64,000 nt of DNA from Cordia subcordata (lineage: Eukaryota; Streptophyta; Magnoliopsida; Boraginales; Cordiaceae): positions 5,208,001 through 5,272,000 of the forward strand of contig JAPTOF010000024.1 in the NCBI GenBank assembly GCA_028554755.1. The letters run 5' to 3'. The notes under the pieces were generated by a model, which made no database searches, was not told the DNA's origin, and saw nothing but the letters and a program-made list of their open reading frames with translations. The translations under genes and the position numbers were made by a program. Positions 1 through 11,100 of this stretch are shown piece by piece. Each line of letters begins with the position of its first letter. The stretch's first letter is position 1.

Positions 1-663
1 ACAACATCAGGTAGACAACTTTTGCCTCATGGCCAATGAGGATGAGGTGTACTCTTCATCTTCTCTATCTATTTATTATTCATCTAGTGAAGAAGAGGAA
101 GACGAGTACAACTTTGATGAACTAAAGGATACATTTGCTAAATTACATGATAATTTATATTTTGCTTTAGCAAAAAAATAAGCAAATGCATAGAAAATTA
201 AAACTTTCATTTGATGAAAAAGAAACTTTGGAAAAGAAAAAAGCTTCTCTCAGTGAGAAATTGGAATCTTTGAAAAAAAAAATGACTCATATGCAGAAGA
301 TTTTGTGAACTTTGAAAAAGAAGTTAAAGAATTCAAAAATAAAAATGAAGATTTAAGTGGCATTATTTAAAAATTTATAAATGGCAAGATGAACTTTGAA
401 AAACTCCTTGGATGTCAAAAATGGCCTTTGACAAAAGTGGAATTGGGTATAGACCAAACATTAACAAAAAATATTTCAAAACCTATTTTGTCAAAGCTTC
501 TACCTCTACCTCCTCCACCTCACCAAAGTCAAACATCACTTGCACATATTGTGAAAAGAAAGGACATGTATCGACTCATTGTTATTATAGAAAACTTTGT
601 GATAGAGGATCACATGTCCCACATTGGCAAAGACCCAAATGGGTTATCAAGGCCAAAAATTGA
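1..663 (+). pseudogene. copia gag remnant with CCHC zinc knuckle
   Basis: The C-terminal half of a Sirevirus gag, read in pieces. The first 180 bases translate to an acidic stretch (MANEDEVY, then SSSEEEEDEY) followed by a helical segment, as in Sirevirus gag after the UBN2 domain. Stops follow at about 180 and 195. Bases 541-582 encode CTYCEKKGHVSTHC, a complete CX2CX4HX4C nucleic-acid-binding knuckle. Downstream the frame is lost before the protease. In a working element this protein would build the particle and bind the RNA. This copy is broken by several stops and lacks its N-terminus, which lies outside the window. Confidence 0.75.
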
Positions 664-761
664 AACTAACGTCAAGGATCAAAGGTGTTGGGGACCCCAA
701 AATAAAGAATTGTATTTGAATTTCATGCGTGTAGGTACGCAATGAGAGCAAAACTAGCAAG

Positions 762-3700
762 ATGAAGTGGATCTTCGATAATGGTTGTTCCAAACACATG
801 ACAAGGAACTCAACACTCTTCGATAAATTGAAGAAAACAAAAGGAGGATATGTTACCTTTGGTGACAATAGCAAAGGAAAAATAATTGGAAAAAGAAAAT
901 TAGGTAATGAGAATTCTCTTGCTATGCACAATGTCTTACTTGTAGAGGGTCTTAAATTCAATCTACTTAGTATAAGTCAATTGTGTGATAAAGGTCATAA
1001 GGTAGTATTTCAATCCTCTAGTTGCATTGTACATGAATGTGGTAATGATAATGTGTTATTTGTAGCTAAGAGAAATGAAAATGTCTACACTGTTGAAATT
1101 GATCAACTTGTGTGTCAACATGTTAAAATGTTTACTGATTGTGTATGATAATGCTTAGTTATAGCATAAAAGATTAGGACACGCTAGCATGAGTTTACTA
1201 AATGATTTATCAAAACATGATCTAGTTAGAGACTTACCAAAACTAAAATTTAGAAAAGACAAAATTTGTGATGCTTGTCAATTACGGAAACAACACAAAA
1301 CATCTTTCAAACCCCTCAACAAAGTTTCAACTAATAGAGCTTTGCAATTGTTGCATATAGACTTGTTTGGACCAATTGATGTGCTAGCTTAGGAGGTTCT
1401 AGATATACCTTTGTTGTTGTAGATAACTATACTAGGTTTGAATGGGTCATGTTTCTTGCACATAAAAATGATGCTTTCAATGAATTTGCAAGATTGTGTC
1501 GAAAAGTGCAAAATGAGAAAGGCTATTTTATAACTTGCATTCATAGTGATAATGACAAAGAATATGTTAACACTCCTTTTATCCATTTTTGTGATGAACA
1601 TGGCATAGAACACAACATTTCAGCCCTTCAGACTCCTCAACAAAATAGGGTAGTAGAGAGGAAGAATTGTACATTACAAGAAAGGGCAAGAACCATGTTA
1701 AAAGAACACAACTTGCCAACATATTTTTGGAATGAAGTCATAAACACTGCATGTTATATGCAAAATAGAGTTTTAATTAGACCCATCTTAAACAAAACTC
1801 CATATGAACTATGGAATGGAAAAATGCCTAAAATCTCAGACTTCAAGGTGTTTGGTTGTAAATGTTTTATCCTAAATACTAATGATCACTTGAGAAAATT
1901 TGATACTAAATCGGATGAAGGCATATTTTTGGGATATTCCACTAAGAGCAAAGCTTATAGAGTGTATAATAAAATAACTCTTGTTGTGGAAGAATCTATG
2001 CATGTTACATTTAATGAGACTAACCCATTTGAGTCGATAAAAGAAGTTGATGATTTAGGTTACCTCTTGAAAAAGACTACATTTGAAGATTCATCTCTAA
2101 AAGGCAAAGAGATTCCAACAAAACAAGAAGATACAAAGCAAGAAGAAGAGTATCAAGCCAAGAAGGTAAATGGACAAGGCTCACACGAAAGCAAAATTGA
2201 GATAAAAGAGACTCATGAAGATTTACCAAAGAGTTGGAAATTCATGCGGAATTATCTTCAAGATCGAATCTTTGATGATCTATCTCAAGGTGTAAGAACT
2301 AGGCATAATATCAATGGTTTTTGTGAACATTATGCATTTATCTCTCATATAGAACCTAAAAATGTTAAAGAGGCCTTACTTGATGAAAATTGGATAATAG
2401 CCATGCAAAAGGAACCAAATCAACTTGCTAGAAATAAAGTTTGGAAACTAGTTGAAATACCAAGAGATAGACCAGCGATTAGAACCAAGTGGGCATTTAG
2501 AAACAAACTAGACAAAGCCAGTGTAGTAACTAGGAGCAAGGCTAGACTTGTAGCTCAAGGATATAATCAAGAAGAAGGGATTGATTATGATGAGACCCAT
2601 GCCCCCGTAGCTAGACGAGAATCTATTCGCATGTTACTTGCATTTGCATGTTACATGGATTCCAAACTCTATCAAATGGATGTCAAAAGTGTTTTTTTAA
2701 ATGGCTTTATTGAAGAAGAGGTATATGTTGAACAACCTGCAAATTTTGAAGATTCTTGCTTTTCAAATCATGTTTTAAATTAGAAAAGGCATTATATGGC
2801 TTAAAGCAAGCTCCTAGAGCTTGGTATGAAAGACTTAGTGGATTTCTCGTAGAGAATAACTTTGAAAGAGGAAAACTTAACTCCACTTTGTTTATTAAAA
2901 GAGAAGGAAATAATACTCTACTTGTACAAATTTATGTTGATAATATAATCTTTGGTGCTACTAATGCATCTTTGTGTGAGAGTTTTACAAATTTATGTTG
3001 ATAATATAATCTTTGGTGCTACTAATGTATCTTTGTGTGAGAGTTTTTCTAAGTGTATTCACAAGAAATTCAAGATGAGTATGATGGGAGAATTGAATTT
3101 CTTCCTTGGCCTCTAAATCAAGCAAACAAAGGAACGCATCTTTATCAATCAAATCAAATACACCAAGGAAATTATCAAAAAATTTAGGCTTGAAGATGCA
3201 AAGGAGATTGGGACTCCTATGAGCCCCTCAACAAAATTAGACAAAGATAAGAAAGGTAAACCAGTAGATGAAAAAAAATACAGAGGTATGATTGGTAGCT
3301 TACTTTATTTAACTGTCTCTAGACCAGATATTATATGTGCAGCATGCCTATGTATTAGATTTCAATCTAATGCTCAGAAAACACATCTAGTTGCTGTAAA
3401 AAGAATAATTAGATATCTTAAAGGAACTAATAATCTAGGACTTTGGTATGCAAAAGGAATCTCATTTGACTTATGTGGATTTTCTATTGTTGATTATGCT
3501 GGATGTAAAATAGATCATAAAAGCACTAGTGGAACTTGTCAATTCCTAGGACATTCTTTAATGTCTTGGTCATGTAGAAAACAAAATAATGTTGCGATCT
3601 CTACCATCGAAGCTGAATATATTGCAGCTGGTAGTTGTGTAGTTCAAGTCGTGTAGATGAAACAAAATTTACTTGATTATGCCTTGTAATATAATCATGT

Positions 3701-3938
3701 TCCTATATATTGTGATAATACTAGTGTAATTAATCTCACCAAGAAACCAATTCAATATTCTAGAACTAAGCATATTGAGATTAGGGACCATTTCATTAGA
3801 GATCAAGTGCAAAAGGGTGATATTATACTTGAATTTGTTGATACTTTGCATCAAGTTACTGATATTTTTACTAAACCACTGAATGACGATCAATTTAGTA
3901 AAATTAAAAGGGAGATTGGTATGATAAAAAGTGGCTAA
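762..3938 (+). pseudogene. copia pol remnant: protease, integrase, RT, RNase H
   Basis: Protease at 762-1148 has the aspartic site as DNG (KWIFDNGCSKHMT), where copia proteases normally have DSG. Integrase at 1160-2060 keeps the HKRLGH...CDAC zinc-binding half (the usual tryptophan before it is a stop) and acidic core residues in HIDLFGP, HSDND and VVERKN, but a frameshift near 1390 breaks it. RT at 2390-3060 keeps YQMDVKS.FLNG; the catalytic YVDD box reads YVDN. A 61-bp tandem copy of that box (2926-3047) shifts the frame. RNase H at 3200-3938 reads STSGTC.FLG and STIEAEYIAA, then a stop, then TKHIEIRDHF to the end at 3938. The domain order is typical of copia. This pol cannot be functional. 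Confidence 0.92.
2926..3047 (+). repeat. 61-bp tandem duplication inside the RT active site
   Basis: Bases 2926-2986 and 2987-3047 are near-identical copies, differing visibly at one base (gcatct/gtatct). Each carries the YVDN box. Sixty-one is not a multiple of three, so the second copy is out of frame with the first. Confidence 0.92.
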
Positions 3939-4316
3939 ATTGCATATATACGTGTTTATATGACCTGGGTATAAAAAATATGCATGTGGATATATTCTGA
4001 ACCAGCTGGTCGACTGGGCACCGGGCTTAATGGAATAATTTTTTGTGCTCTCTAACCCAGCCAGTCAACCTAGCCGGTTGACCTCTACAACTAGCCGGTT
4101 GACCTGCTGAACACGAAAAAGCTTAAAATTGGGGTTTTTACCCCAAAATCTCACAATTTCTCTCAACTTCTCTAACCCTTACTCAAATTTTCTCTCAAAC
4201 CCACCTTCAAATCTTCAATTTTCAACCAATTTCTCTCAAAATTCTTTTCATAATCTTAATACGCGAATCAAAAAACAAACTTTTACCAATTTAATTTTTC
4301 AAAAAATCCCCAAATC
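3939..4316 (+). other. spacer between pol and env-like frame, with W-box-like motifs
   Basis: No coding frame is supported here. At 4000-4105 there is a cluster of CCGGTTGACC-type motifs: two copies of agccggttgacct, a cagtcaacc and a tggtcgac. These contain TTGACC, the core of the plant W-box bound by WRKY factors. In Sireviruses the env-like frame follows pol after such a spacer, so a regulatory role is possible but is inference. Confidence 0.5.
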
Positions 4317-5678
4317 ATGGTGAATCTGAGAGGAAGAGATCATGGATGTGGGAGAAGAGGAAAAAGAGCAAGAACTCAATCACCACCTCTATCCGTATAA
4401 AAAATCCAAAAGAAGCACATGATTTTATACAGTAAATTTATTGTGGATTCAGATTTTGTTGGTACTGATATTCTTCCATTATTTCAAGATTGGTATATGT
4501 TCTTGCATTTACACTGTGATGTTCAAGATAGGATGGTTATTGAGTTTTGTGAAAATCTTGAAGCACACCACAGAAGTCCTAAGATTGAATTAAAATCAAC
4601 AGTTTGTGGGAAGAGTTCTATACTTAGTGAAAATAAACTGCATGGAATTTTCAAAATACCTATAGAGGAGAAGGGCATTATAATAATCAAGGTTGGCGAA
4701 AACGAATAAAAGCTGCTGGCACACCAGGAAGGGTTATTGAGTATATGTGGAAGGATGTTAGCCTAAAACAACCAGATTTAATTCTTCCACTATTAAAGGA
4801 TGTTGATGCCGACAAGTGAATTGCCTTTAAGATTATTAGTGAAGTACTTGTTCCTAAGAACATTATGATAGAAAAATCCCTGTTATGGATGCATACATCT
4901 ACTATAGTCTTAAGCATGGAGTTAAGATTGCTCTACCTTTTCTTATCTTACAACACATGCTACACATTAGTGGAAAAGGTGGAGGACAAGATATGGCATG
5001 GCTCTTATGTACATCTTTGCTCTCCTTGAAATCTTCTCTATTGCTCCAGTTAAAAGTTTTGCATGGAACTTTGATATGTAATACATGAACTATATGGGGA
5101 TTTATTGGTATAATGGTGAACCAATAAATAGAGAAACTTATAGGAATTTACCAAAGGAAGTCCAAGAAGAGATTAAGCTTAGAACTAGGAAAGGGACTAC
5201 CTTTAAGAACCCCATTTACAGGCCTGAGGCACAACACGTGGATGAGGTTCAAGAAGCCTTAGATATAGCTTTTAGAGAGGAGAAATAGCAAGAAGGAGAG
5301 GTTGAAATGGATATACCTAGACCAATTTCTATGGTTGTCAGCAGATCAGAAGATGAAGACATGGCTACTAAAGAAGTCACACTTAGGAGAGTAATGAGAG
5401 AATCCAGGGCATAAGCACATGTCGATGAACAAAGAGGGGTTGAAATGCAAAGAGGTGCAGACTCTAGTTCTATGGGTTAACAAGAAGATCCATCAGTCCT
5501 GGCACAAATTCTTGCCCACTTACAAGCTTTAAATACCGTGATGGGGGAGATGAGAATATTAATGACAAATCAATGGACTGAGCTTACACAATGGAAAGAG
5601 CACATTGACTCAGAAATTGTAGGCATGCGCTCCGACATGAAAGAATACTTCAAGGATCATCATGACCGTGCACCCTGA
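4317..5678 (+). pseudogene. Sirevirus env-like / coiled-coil protein remnant
   Basis: The ATG at 4317 opens a basic N-terminus (RGRDHGCGRRGKRARTQSPP), the usual RG/RR and SPP start of Sirevirus env-like proteins. It is broken by a stop near 4399. A new frame at 4419-4709 (VDSDFVGTDILPLFQDWYMF) resembles the conserved globular part. After more frameshifts, 5085-5288 (IYWYNGEPINRETYRNLPKEV) continues it. A C-terminal helical stretch (LAQILAHLQALNTVMGEMRI) ends at the stop at 5676-5678. The family has no demonstrated function. The match is by pattern, and at least three stops or indels make this copy a pseudogene. Confidence 0.65.
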
Positions 5679-6153
5679 ATCCACCATGATCTTTTTCAAA
5701 TTTCACCTGATTTCTTACTGACTTTTACAAACATTGCTTTTTATTTACCGTTCTAGTTAGACTAATTAGCTAGTTTATGACTTATTCACTTTTTGGGTTA
5801 GTCTTTTTGTAGATTATTGCTCCTATGTCTATCTTTATGCTTTATATGTTTATTATATTTTTCTTGCATAGTTTTCTCTTCATTGGATTATTTGGTTGGC
5901 TCTTGGTTGGCTTACTACTGATTTTGATGATGCCAAAGGGAGAGAAAAATATAGTTATTTTGCTTGGCTTATTGAGTTTGATAAGTATGCTTGTCAGATT
6001 ATGAGATTATTGTTAAGTTTATTAAAGTTATAAGGAGGAGTATTTTTCACAACATGTTTTTACTTGAAAATAATGCTCATATTAAAGGGGAATAAAATTT
6101 TCAAATCTTTAAACCTTTTAGTAATAATTTGTCATCATAAAAAAGAGGGAGAT
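5679..6153 (+). promoter_or_regulatory. non-coding 3' internal region with two polypurine tracts
   Basis: Two purine-rich tracts are visible: 5934-5945 (caaagggagaga, after atgatgc) and 6141-6152 (aaaagagggaga). The second abuts the 3' LTR and is the expected plus-strand priming tract. Sireviruses typically carry more than one such tract between env and LTR. The rest is AT-rich with no coding frame. Confidence 0.7.
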
Positions 6154-7463
6154 TGTTGACTAAATACTTGTTATTAATTTTGATGATGAAAATTTTTATA
6201 TGCATTATTGATAAATATGATTATTTTACTAAAAAGCATCTTGTGAAGTGTTAAACATGAATTGTAAACACAAATGCTTGGAAGATGGAAGAAAATGAGC
6301 CATGAACAACATTATATGTCAAAGAGCTCAAAATTTGTAGAAGAAGAAGATAAGAAGTCATAATGTATAGAAGAGGCGTCATAAGGGGTACTAGATCCAT
6401 TGCTCCTTTGTGAAATGCCTTAGAATCGCAAGTATAGCTGAAACTCCATTTTTTTTATCACACACACAATTTAAATCTCATGAACATTATCTTTCAAAAA
6501 ATGAAAAAATGATTTGAATGCATACATAGCATAAACATGCATTTTGGAATGATCCCAAGCTTTGAAAAATTTTTTACAAAGCATTTTGAGTTGATTTGGT
6601 GTCATGAAAGATTGTCAAAACTTATTGAATTGTGTTTTAGGATTGTTTGGCTGTGCTTCAGCTTTTCTAGAGTGGTCGGACCCCCTAAGCCGGTCGACCA
6701 GCTGACCAAGGAGGTCGCCCAGCCAAAACAGAAAAGGAAGGGTAAAGCTAGTCAACCAGCTAAAGTGTCCGGCCTAGTCAGAAAGCAAAGAGGCAAGCCG
6801 GTCGACCACCATTTAGCCCCATTTTTATTTCTTTCTTCTACCTACCACAGCCCTAACATAAAAAACTCTTTAAATACATCTACAAAGTTTTAAAAAAATC
6901 GTCAATCCAAGCTTGCAAAATCTGATATCATCATTCAATTGCTATAATCTTTGAGCTATACTTGTGAAATCTTTGAGCTTTCAAGAACTTTATTTGCTAT
7001 ATATTCTTGTAAGAAGAACAAATTTATGTTTCATCATATTCAGACTTTTTCTGGTTGTATACACACTCAAAATAGCTTGAAAATATTGTGAGAACATTTA
7101 GTAAACTTTCAAAGAGTGTCGGGAAATCCTAAAAAGGAAATTTCTTGGGTTCTCTGAGAAAAGGTCTCGAAGAGTTGTAAACTTGGTTCTTGCTTCACCA
7201 AGAGTTGAAGAAGCATTTTTAGTGAAGATTGTTGAAGTCTTAAGGGGAGCATCTTTGGGTGGTCGATGTAGGCTCGGCCGAACCACCTAAAAATTGTTTG
7301 TCTTCATACTCTCTACTCTTCATCTATTTTATTTACTTATATTGATAATCTTGTGTTTGATATTTTTCTTTAAAGAACTTGTTGATTGATTTGATGAATT
7401 TTTAAATACGAAAATTGTTAAATATCTTAATTCAGGCCCCCTCTTAAGATATTTGCATCTACA
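6154..7463 (+). repeat. 3' LTR of the first Sirevirus-type element
   Basis: It begins TGTTGAC directly after the purine tract and ends ...atctaCA at 7463, 1,310 bp in all. The right end has the pyrimidine-rich attcaggccccctct signature seen near the end of copia LTRs. Bases 6665-6810 hold several ccggtcgacc / gtcaacc motifs like those at 4000-4105. No second LTR is in the window for comparison, so both ends come from the tract, the TG..CA rule and the resumption of a LINE reading frame at 7464. Confidence 0.75.
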
Positions 7464-8031
7464 GTTTCGAAGTTCATTTTGGCCAAGCTTTAGTTATGAA
7501 TGCAGAGCTGTGTGCTTTGCTTTATGGTTTATCCATTTGTGAACAATTGGGATTTCAAAGTATTTGGATTGAAATGAATTCATTGGCTGCGATTCATTTA
7601 GTTCAAGGCTCGTCGAGGGCTCATCGAGCAGCTGCTGTTGGGTTGATCAAGTTCAAGGCTTGCTGCCAAAGTTTTGTTTCAGAATAACACGGATTCATAA
7701 GGAGGGTAATGCAGTGGCAGATTATCCTGCTAATGAGGGAGCTCGTATGATGGATTCCAAAGTGTTTTATTCAGACCTGGACTTTCCAAGGCTGAGACAA
7801 TTACTGCGTTGTGATAAACTAGGCATACCATATATTATGGTTAGATAATTGCTTAACTGCTTACTTGTTTTAGTGCTATAAACTTTGTAATGACAAGGTA
7901 GTTTTTACTCCTTCCTTAGTTTGTAGTGCTTATTACTGCATCTTGTAAGGGGCTAGGAAACATTCTTCTTATGTATTTGTTCCACGTTTAATAAGATTCA
8001 GGAGTTTTCATCTCCCTTTCAACCAAAAAAA
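7464..8031 (+). pseudogene. 3' end of L1-type LINE: RNase H domain and poly(A)
   Basis: From 7466 the translation reads FEVHFGQALVMNAELCALL, then WIEMNSLAAIHLV. After a frameshift at about 7660-7685 it continues ITRIHKEGNAVAD to a stop near 7848. This is the RNase H-like domain (RVT_3 type) found at the C-terminus of plant L1 ORF2: the E of the AEL helix, the acidic E.NS strand and the H.EGN.vAD motif are present. About 180 bp of 3' sequence follows (ggggctagg, tttaataa, catctccctttcaacc), then an A-run at 8025-8031. The upstream part of the domain lies beyond the Sirevirus, so the LINE was split by it. A host RNase H-like gene end is the alternative. Confidence 0.7.
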
Positions 8032-8330
8032 GAGCACTAATCACTCTAAATAAAATTTATTTGCTAGGATAAATTAGAAGAGTGAGAGGTATATCAAAAA
8101 GTATTTAAATCTTTCCACAACCTAAAGAGAAAAACAAAACATAAAAAAAAGTAATTATACTTGTGTATATAGTGCACGCAGAACAAATTATCATTTTCAT
8201 CTAAAATGAACAAGAAAAGCTAATCAATCTTAGGAATACAATAAAGAAACAATTATAGATATCTTTCAAATGGTGCAAAAAAGATAGGGTTTCTTGCACA
8301 AATGATGACCTAGGTTTAAATCTATATTAA
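8032..8330. other. non-coding AT-rich spacer
   Basis: Nothing is recognised on either strand: no convincing frame, repeat or RNA gene. Confidence 0.6.
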
Positions 8331-8665
8331 GGGGCGGTGGATTGGGTTGGAATAGGGTGTAAAAACAAAATGGTCCATAAATATTTCTTAATTCTTTTGG
8401 TCATTGGTAGAAAACAGCAAAAGATATCTCTACCGCAATTTTGGGTTCAAATCTTGTGAGCGCAAGAGAGTTGGGTTAGGGAAGGGGTAAAAAGAAAATG
8501 GCCTATAAAAATTTCTTGTCCTTTTGGGCTTTAGTAGAAAAACAATGAAAGTGAAAAGGTGGATTCGGGTTAGGGTTAAAAAAATGGTCCATAAAGATTT
8601 ATTATTCTTTTGGTCTTTGGCAAAAAACCATGAAAGATATCTCAACTGCAAATCTCAATTTTTTG
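8331..8665. repeat. degenerate tandem repeat, three units of roughly 110 bp
   Basis: Three imperfect units start near 8341, 8470 and 8560. They share ttgggttagggt, aaatggtccataaa, attcttttggtc, gtagaaaac and aaagatatctc in the same order. The units differ by substitutions and gaps. Both short frames over this region are products of the repeat and not genes. Confidence 0.75.
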
Positions 8666-9369
8666 TTGTTGTAAGTTTGGTTCTCATTTCCATATTCTTT
8701 TTCCTCTTCAAAATTTCAAAAGTGAAAAGGAAATGGTAGAAGGTTATATAATTTAGTTTATAGGAAAATTAATGGGTTCAAATAAACAATGGGAGATATT
8801 TTTAAAAAGAATAATGCAATTGCTACATTATTACTTTTAATATCTTCCATTTCTGGTCATGCTCAATCTTATATGAATAAGCATGGCGGATTTCTTAGAA
8901 AAACGTAAGGCCATCTATTTCATTATATAGTGAACCTATGATGTTGCAGGCAAATATTCAAACCAAATTCAATTTTCTAAAAAGAATTTGAACAAGGAAA
9001 GGATGTAAAACTATCATGCAAGCTTTTGTGAATAATAACCTGTATCATCTAATATAGGAAAAATTTTGTCTAAAGGGTGGATCATGAAAATTTATTTATT
9101 TACTTTTTTTTTACAAAATGGGTGAGATGCCTCCCCTCAAGAATTTATTGATAATTTGCAAAACCACCATTACAGCATGACAATTTAAAACAAAGACGTG
9201 GTAAATGTCATGAAAATGTTTATTTTTTTAAAATAACATTGGATTTTTTTAAGCTAAATAAAAACAAAATAAATACCTACAAAAGGAAAGACAAAGTGAA
9301 TTTTAATCTTGAAAATGAATCTAATTTATTAGAGAATGTCATGTACATGTTTACTTACCTCTATCATAC
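8666..9369. other. non-coding spacer, possibly intron of the broken response-regulator gene
   Basis: AT-rich, with no supported frame. If the receiver exon to its right is real, this stretch would be its intron on the minus strand, starting at the GT donor at 9368-9369. I could not identify a next exon. Confidence 0.4.
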
Positions 9370-9399
9370 CTCAAGCATTCTTGCATACTACTAGAAAAT

Positions 9400-9910
9400 T
9401 AGCTTTTAGTGATCGCCGTAATAGGTTGCTAAATTATGAAATCGGTCGCTAAAAACAATTAGCAATGGATTTAGCGACCGATTTAGCCACCAACCACAGT
9501 GGTCACTAAACCCTTGGTTGCTAAATTAAAATTAGCGACCAAAGTACTAGTATGTAAAGACCTATTTTCGGTCGCTAAATATCTTGTCCTAGCAAAGTTA
9601 CAATCGGTCACTAAATTAGTGAACCGTTATTTAGTGACCGAAATATCAGTTTGTAACTTACTGACCGAAGCAATTAGTCGATAAATTTAGTGACTGATTT
9701 TGTCGATCGGTAAATTTACCAACCGATCAAGCGGTCAATAAATTCACCAACCAACACTATCAGTCGGTAAATTTAGTGACCGAGCATACTAGTATACCGA
9801 TCGGTGAGTTTAGCGAAATCGGTCGGGAAATTTAGCGACCGAACGCACAGGTGGGTAATTTCAGTATCCATAGTTTTAGCGACCAATTCCTAATCTGTCG
9901 CTAATTTTGT
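9400..9910. repeat. CACTA subterminal repeat array, left
   Basis: More than fifteen degenerate copies of a 10-14 bp unit (tagcgaccga or its complement tcggtcgcta) occur in both orientations. A shorter matching array is at 11110-11240. Confidence 0.85.
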
Positions 9911-10209
9911 TAAATAATTGAAATTCCTCCTCCAATTTAGTTTACACACAAACCTACTAACATTTTATGTATATACACATATATCATCACAAATTTGTAA
10001 ACCAATAAACCAAATGCATTTAAACATATCTTGCAATCCAAATTTTCCTACATAAACCATACAATAATGTGCCACTTAAAAACCTTAAAACATACACAAA
10101 ATAGTGCACCAAACTAAATACTATTTTCATCCGCACATAACAAAGTATTCTATTCACCAACATAACAAAGTATTTTGTTCACTAACATAGCACAATCACT
10201 TTTTAAGAA

Positions 10210-11100
10210 GGGGTGGATCCAAAGACGGCAACTTAGTTGTCAATCCTGCTAACTACAATATCAATCTCATTTGTTCCATTATGGGAGCCTGTTGACATTG
10301 GAATTTTTGCTCCAACTCAATTTCTTTGCGTTGTAATTGTTGTTCAATTTTTTCTTGCATTTGTCGTTCCATGTCTTCTCGTATTTGTCACCCCATATCT
10401 TCTTGCATTTGTTACAGAGAGGATATCAATTCAAAGATCTTAGCTTTATACTTCATTTGTTCTTCAGAAAGGTGAGCATCCAATTATCCTTGGGAGAGCA
10501 AAGGAGTGCAACCTAAGGAAGAAAATGCTAAGCCACGTCGTTTGGGAGGAATGATCCCTTTAAAGTTACTAATGGGCAGGCCAAATGTAATACCCTTCTT
10601 TACATCCCCAATTGCATCATTAAAAAGTTCAAGATCAAAGTACTTATCTGACTAGTTAATGGTACTTTCTTCGCTCTCATCACATTCTTGTATTTTTTGT
10701 GCACAAAACTCTTTATAACGTTCCTGCATTTAATGAGTCCAAAAACATAGTTTAGTTATAAAAAATTAACCGAAATCATAAAAATAAAATGTGAACTTAA
10801 TGTAGTAACAAGCCAGATATAATTACCGAAACTCTTTTTGCTTTAAGATTAACCTAGTCACCATCTCCTTTATTTCTTTGATGTGTCCACTCAAACACAT
10901 CTATCGGTGTAGCATCTGGATTCTTTTCCATCTATATAATAAATATTAAAAACATGAGAATACAACAATAAAGATTTATATACTTTATATGCATGCAAAC
11001 ACAAACCTCTCGTTGCCCCCATTCATCAAAACATATGGAGCCTCCAGTGTGCAAGCAATATGATCTATTTATTGCTCCTTTTGCATGGTTTTGTTTACTT
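10210..11100 (-). pseudogene. Ptta/Transposase_24-like gene of the CACTA element
   Basis: Minus strand, three exon-like blocks. Block 1 (about 11090-11007) gives AINRSYCLHTGGSICFDEWG, then a gtttgt donor. Block 2 (10931 to about 10828) follows a tatatag acceptor and gives EKNPDATPIDVFEWTHQRNK, then a stop where family members have Trp, then a gtaatt donor. Block 3 (about 10733-10210) follows an atgcag acceptor and gives ERYKEFCAQKIQECDESEES, later FGLPISNFKGIIPPKRRG, and a Gln-rich helical tail. HTGGS...WG and PD..D.FE.TH are hallmarks of the plant Ptta/En/Spm Transposase_24 family encoded by CACTA elements. At least three stops show it is dead. Confidence 0.75.

Larger units (their letters stand above)
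1..7463 (+). mobile_element. Sirevirus-type Ty1/copia retrotransposon, 5' end outside window
   Basis: The order gag zinc knuckle, protease, integrase, reverse transcriptase, RNase H, a 2.2-kb region with an env-like reading frame, purine-rich tracts and a 1.3-kb LTR is that of plant Sireviruses (SIRE1/Maximus type). Coding parts are split among frames by stops and indels, so this is a dead copy. The 5' LTR and primer-binding site lie before the window, so the 5-bp target duplication cannot be tested. On the right the element ends inside a LINE RNase H domain. Assignment to copia is firm from the integrase-before-RT order; assignment to Sirevirus rests on the env-like region and the tract motifs. 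Confidence 0.9.

Noticed and set aside
8550..8580. gggttagggtt resembling a telomere repeat
   Set aside because: A single occurrence within a different 110-bp repeat unit; no tandem tttaggg array.
8939..8978. Possible second exon of the response regulator (KIEFGLNICL on the minus strand, between tttttag and a GT)
   Set aside because: Only a weak likeness to the F.LV..D.HMP segment, and the key Asp is absent; too short to support.
9400..9910. Regularly repeated short units suggesting a CRISPR-like array
   Set aside because: Units occur in both orientations with no constant spacers, in plant DNA, inside CACTA termini; they are subterminal repeats.
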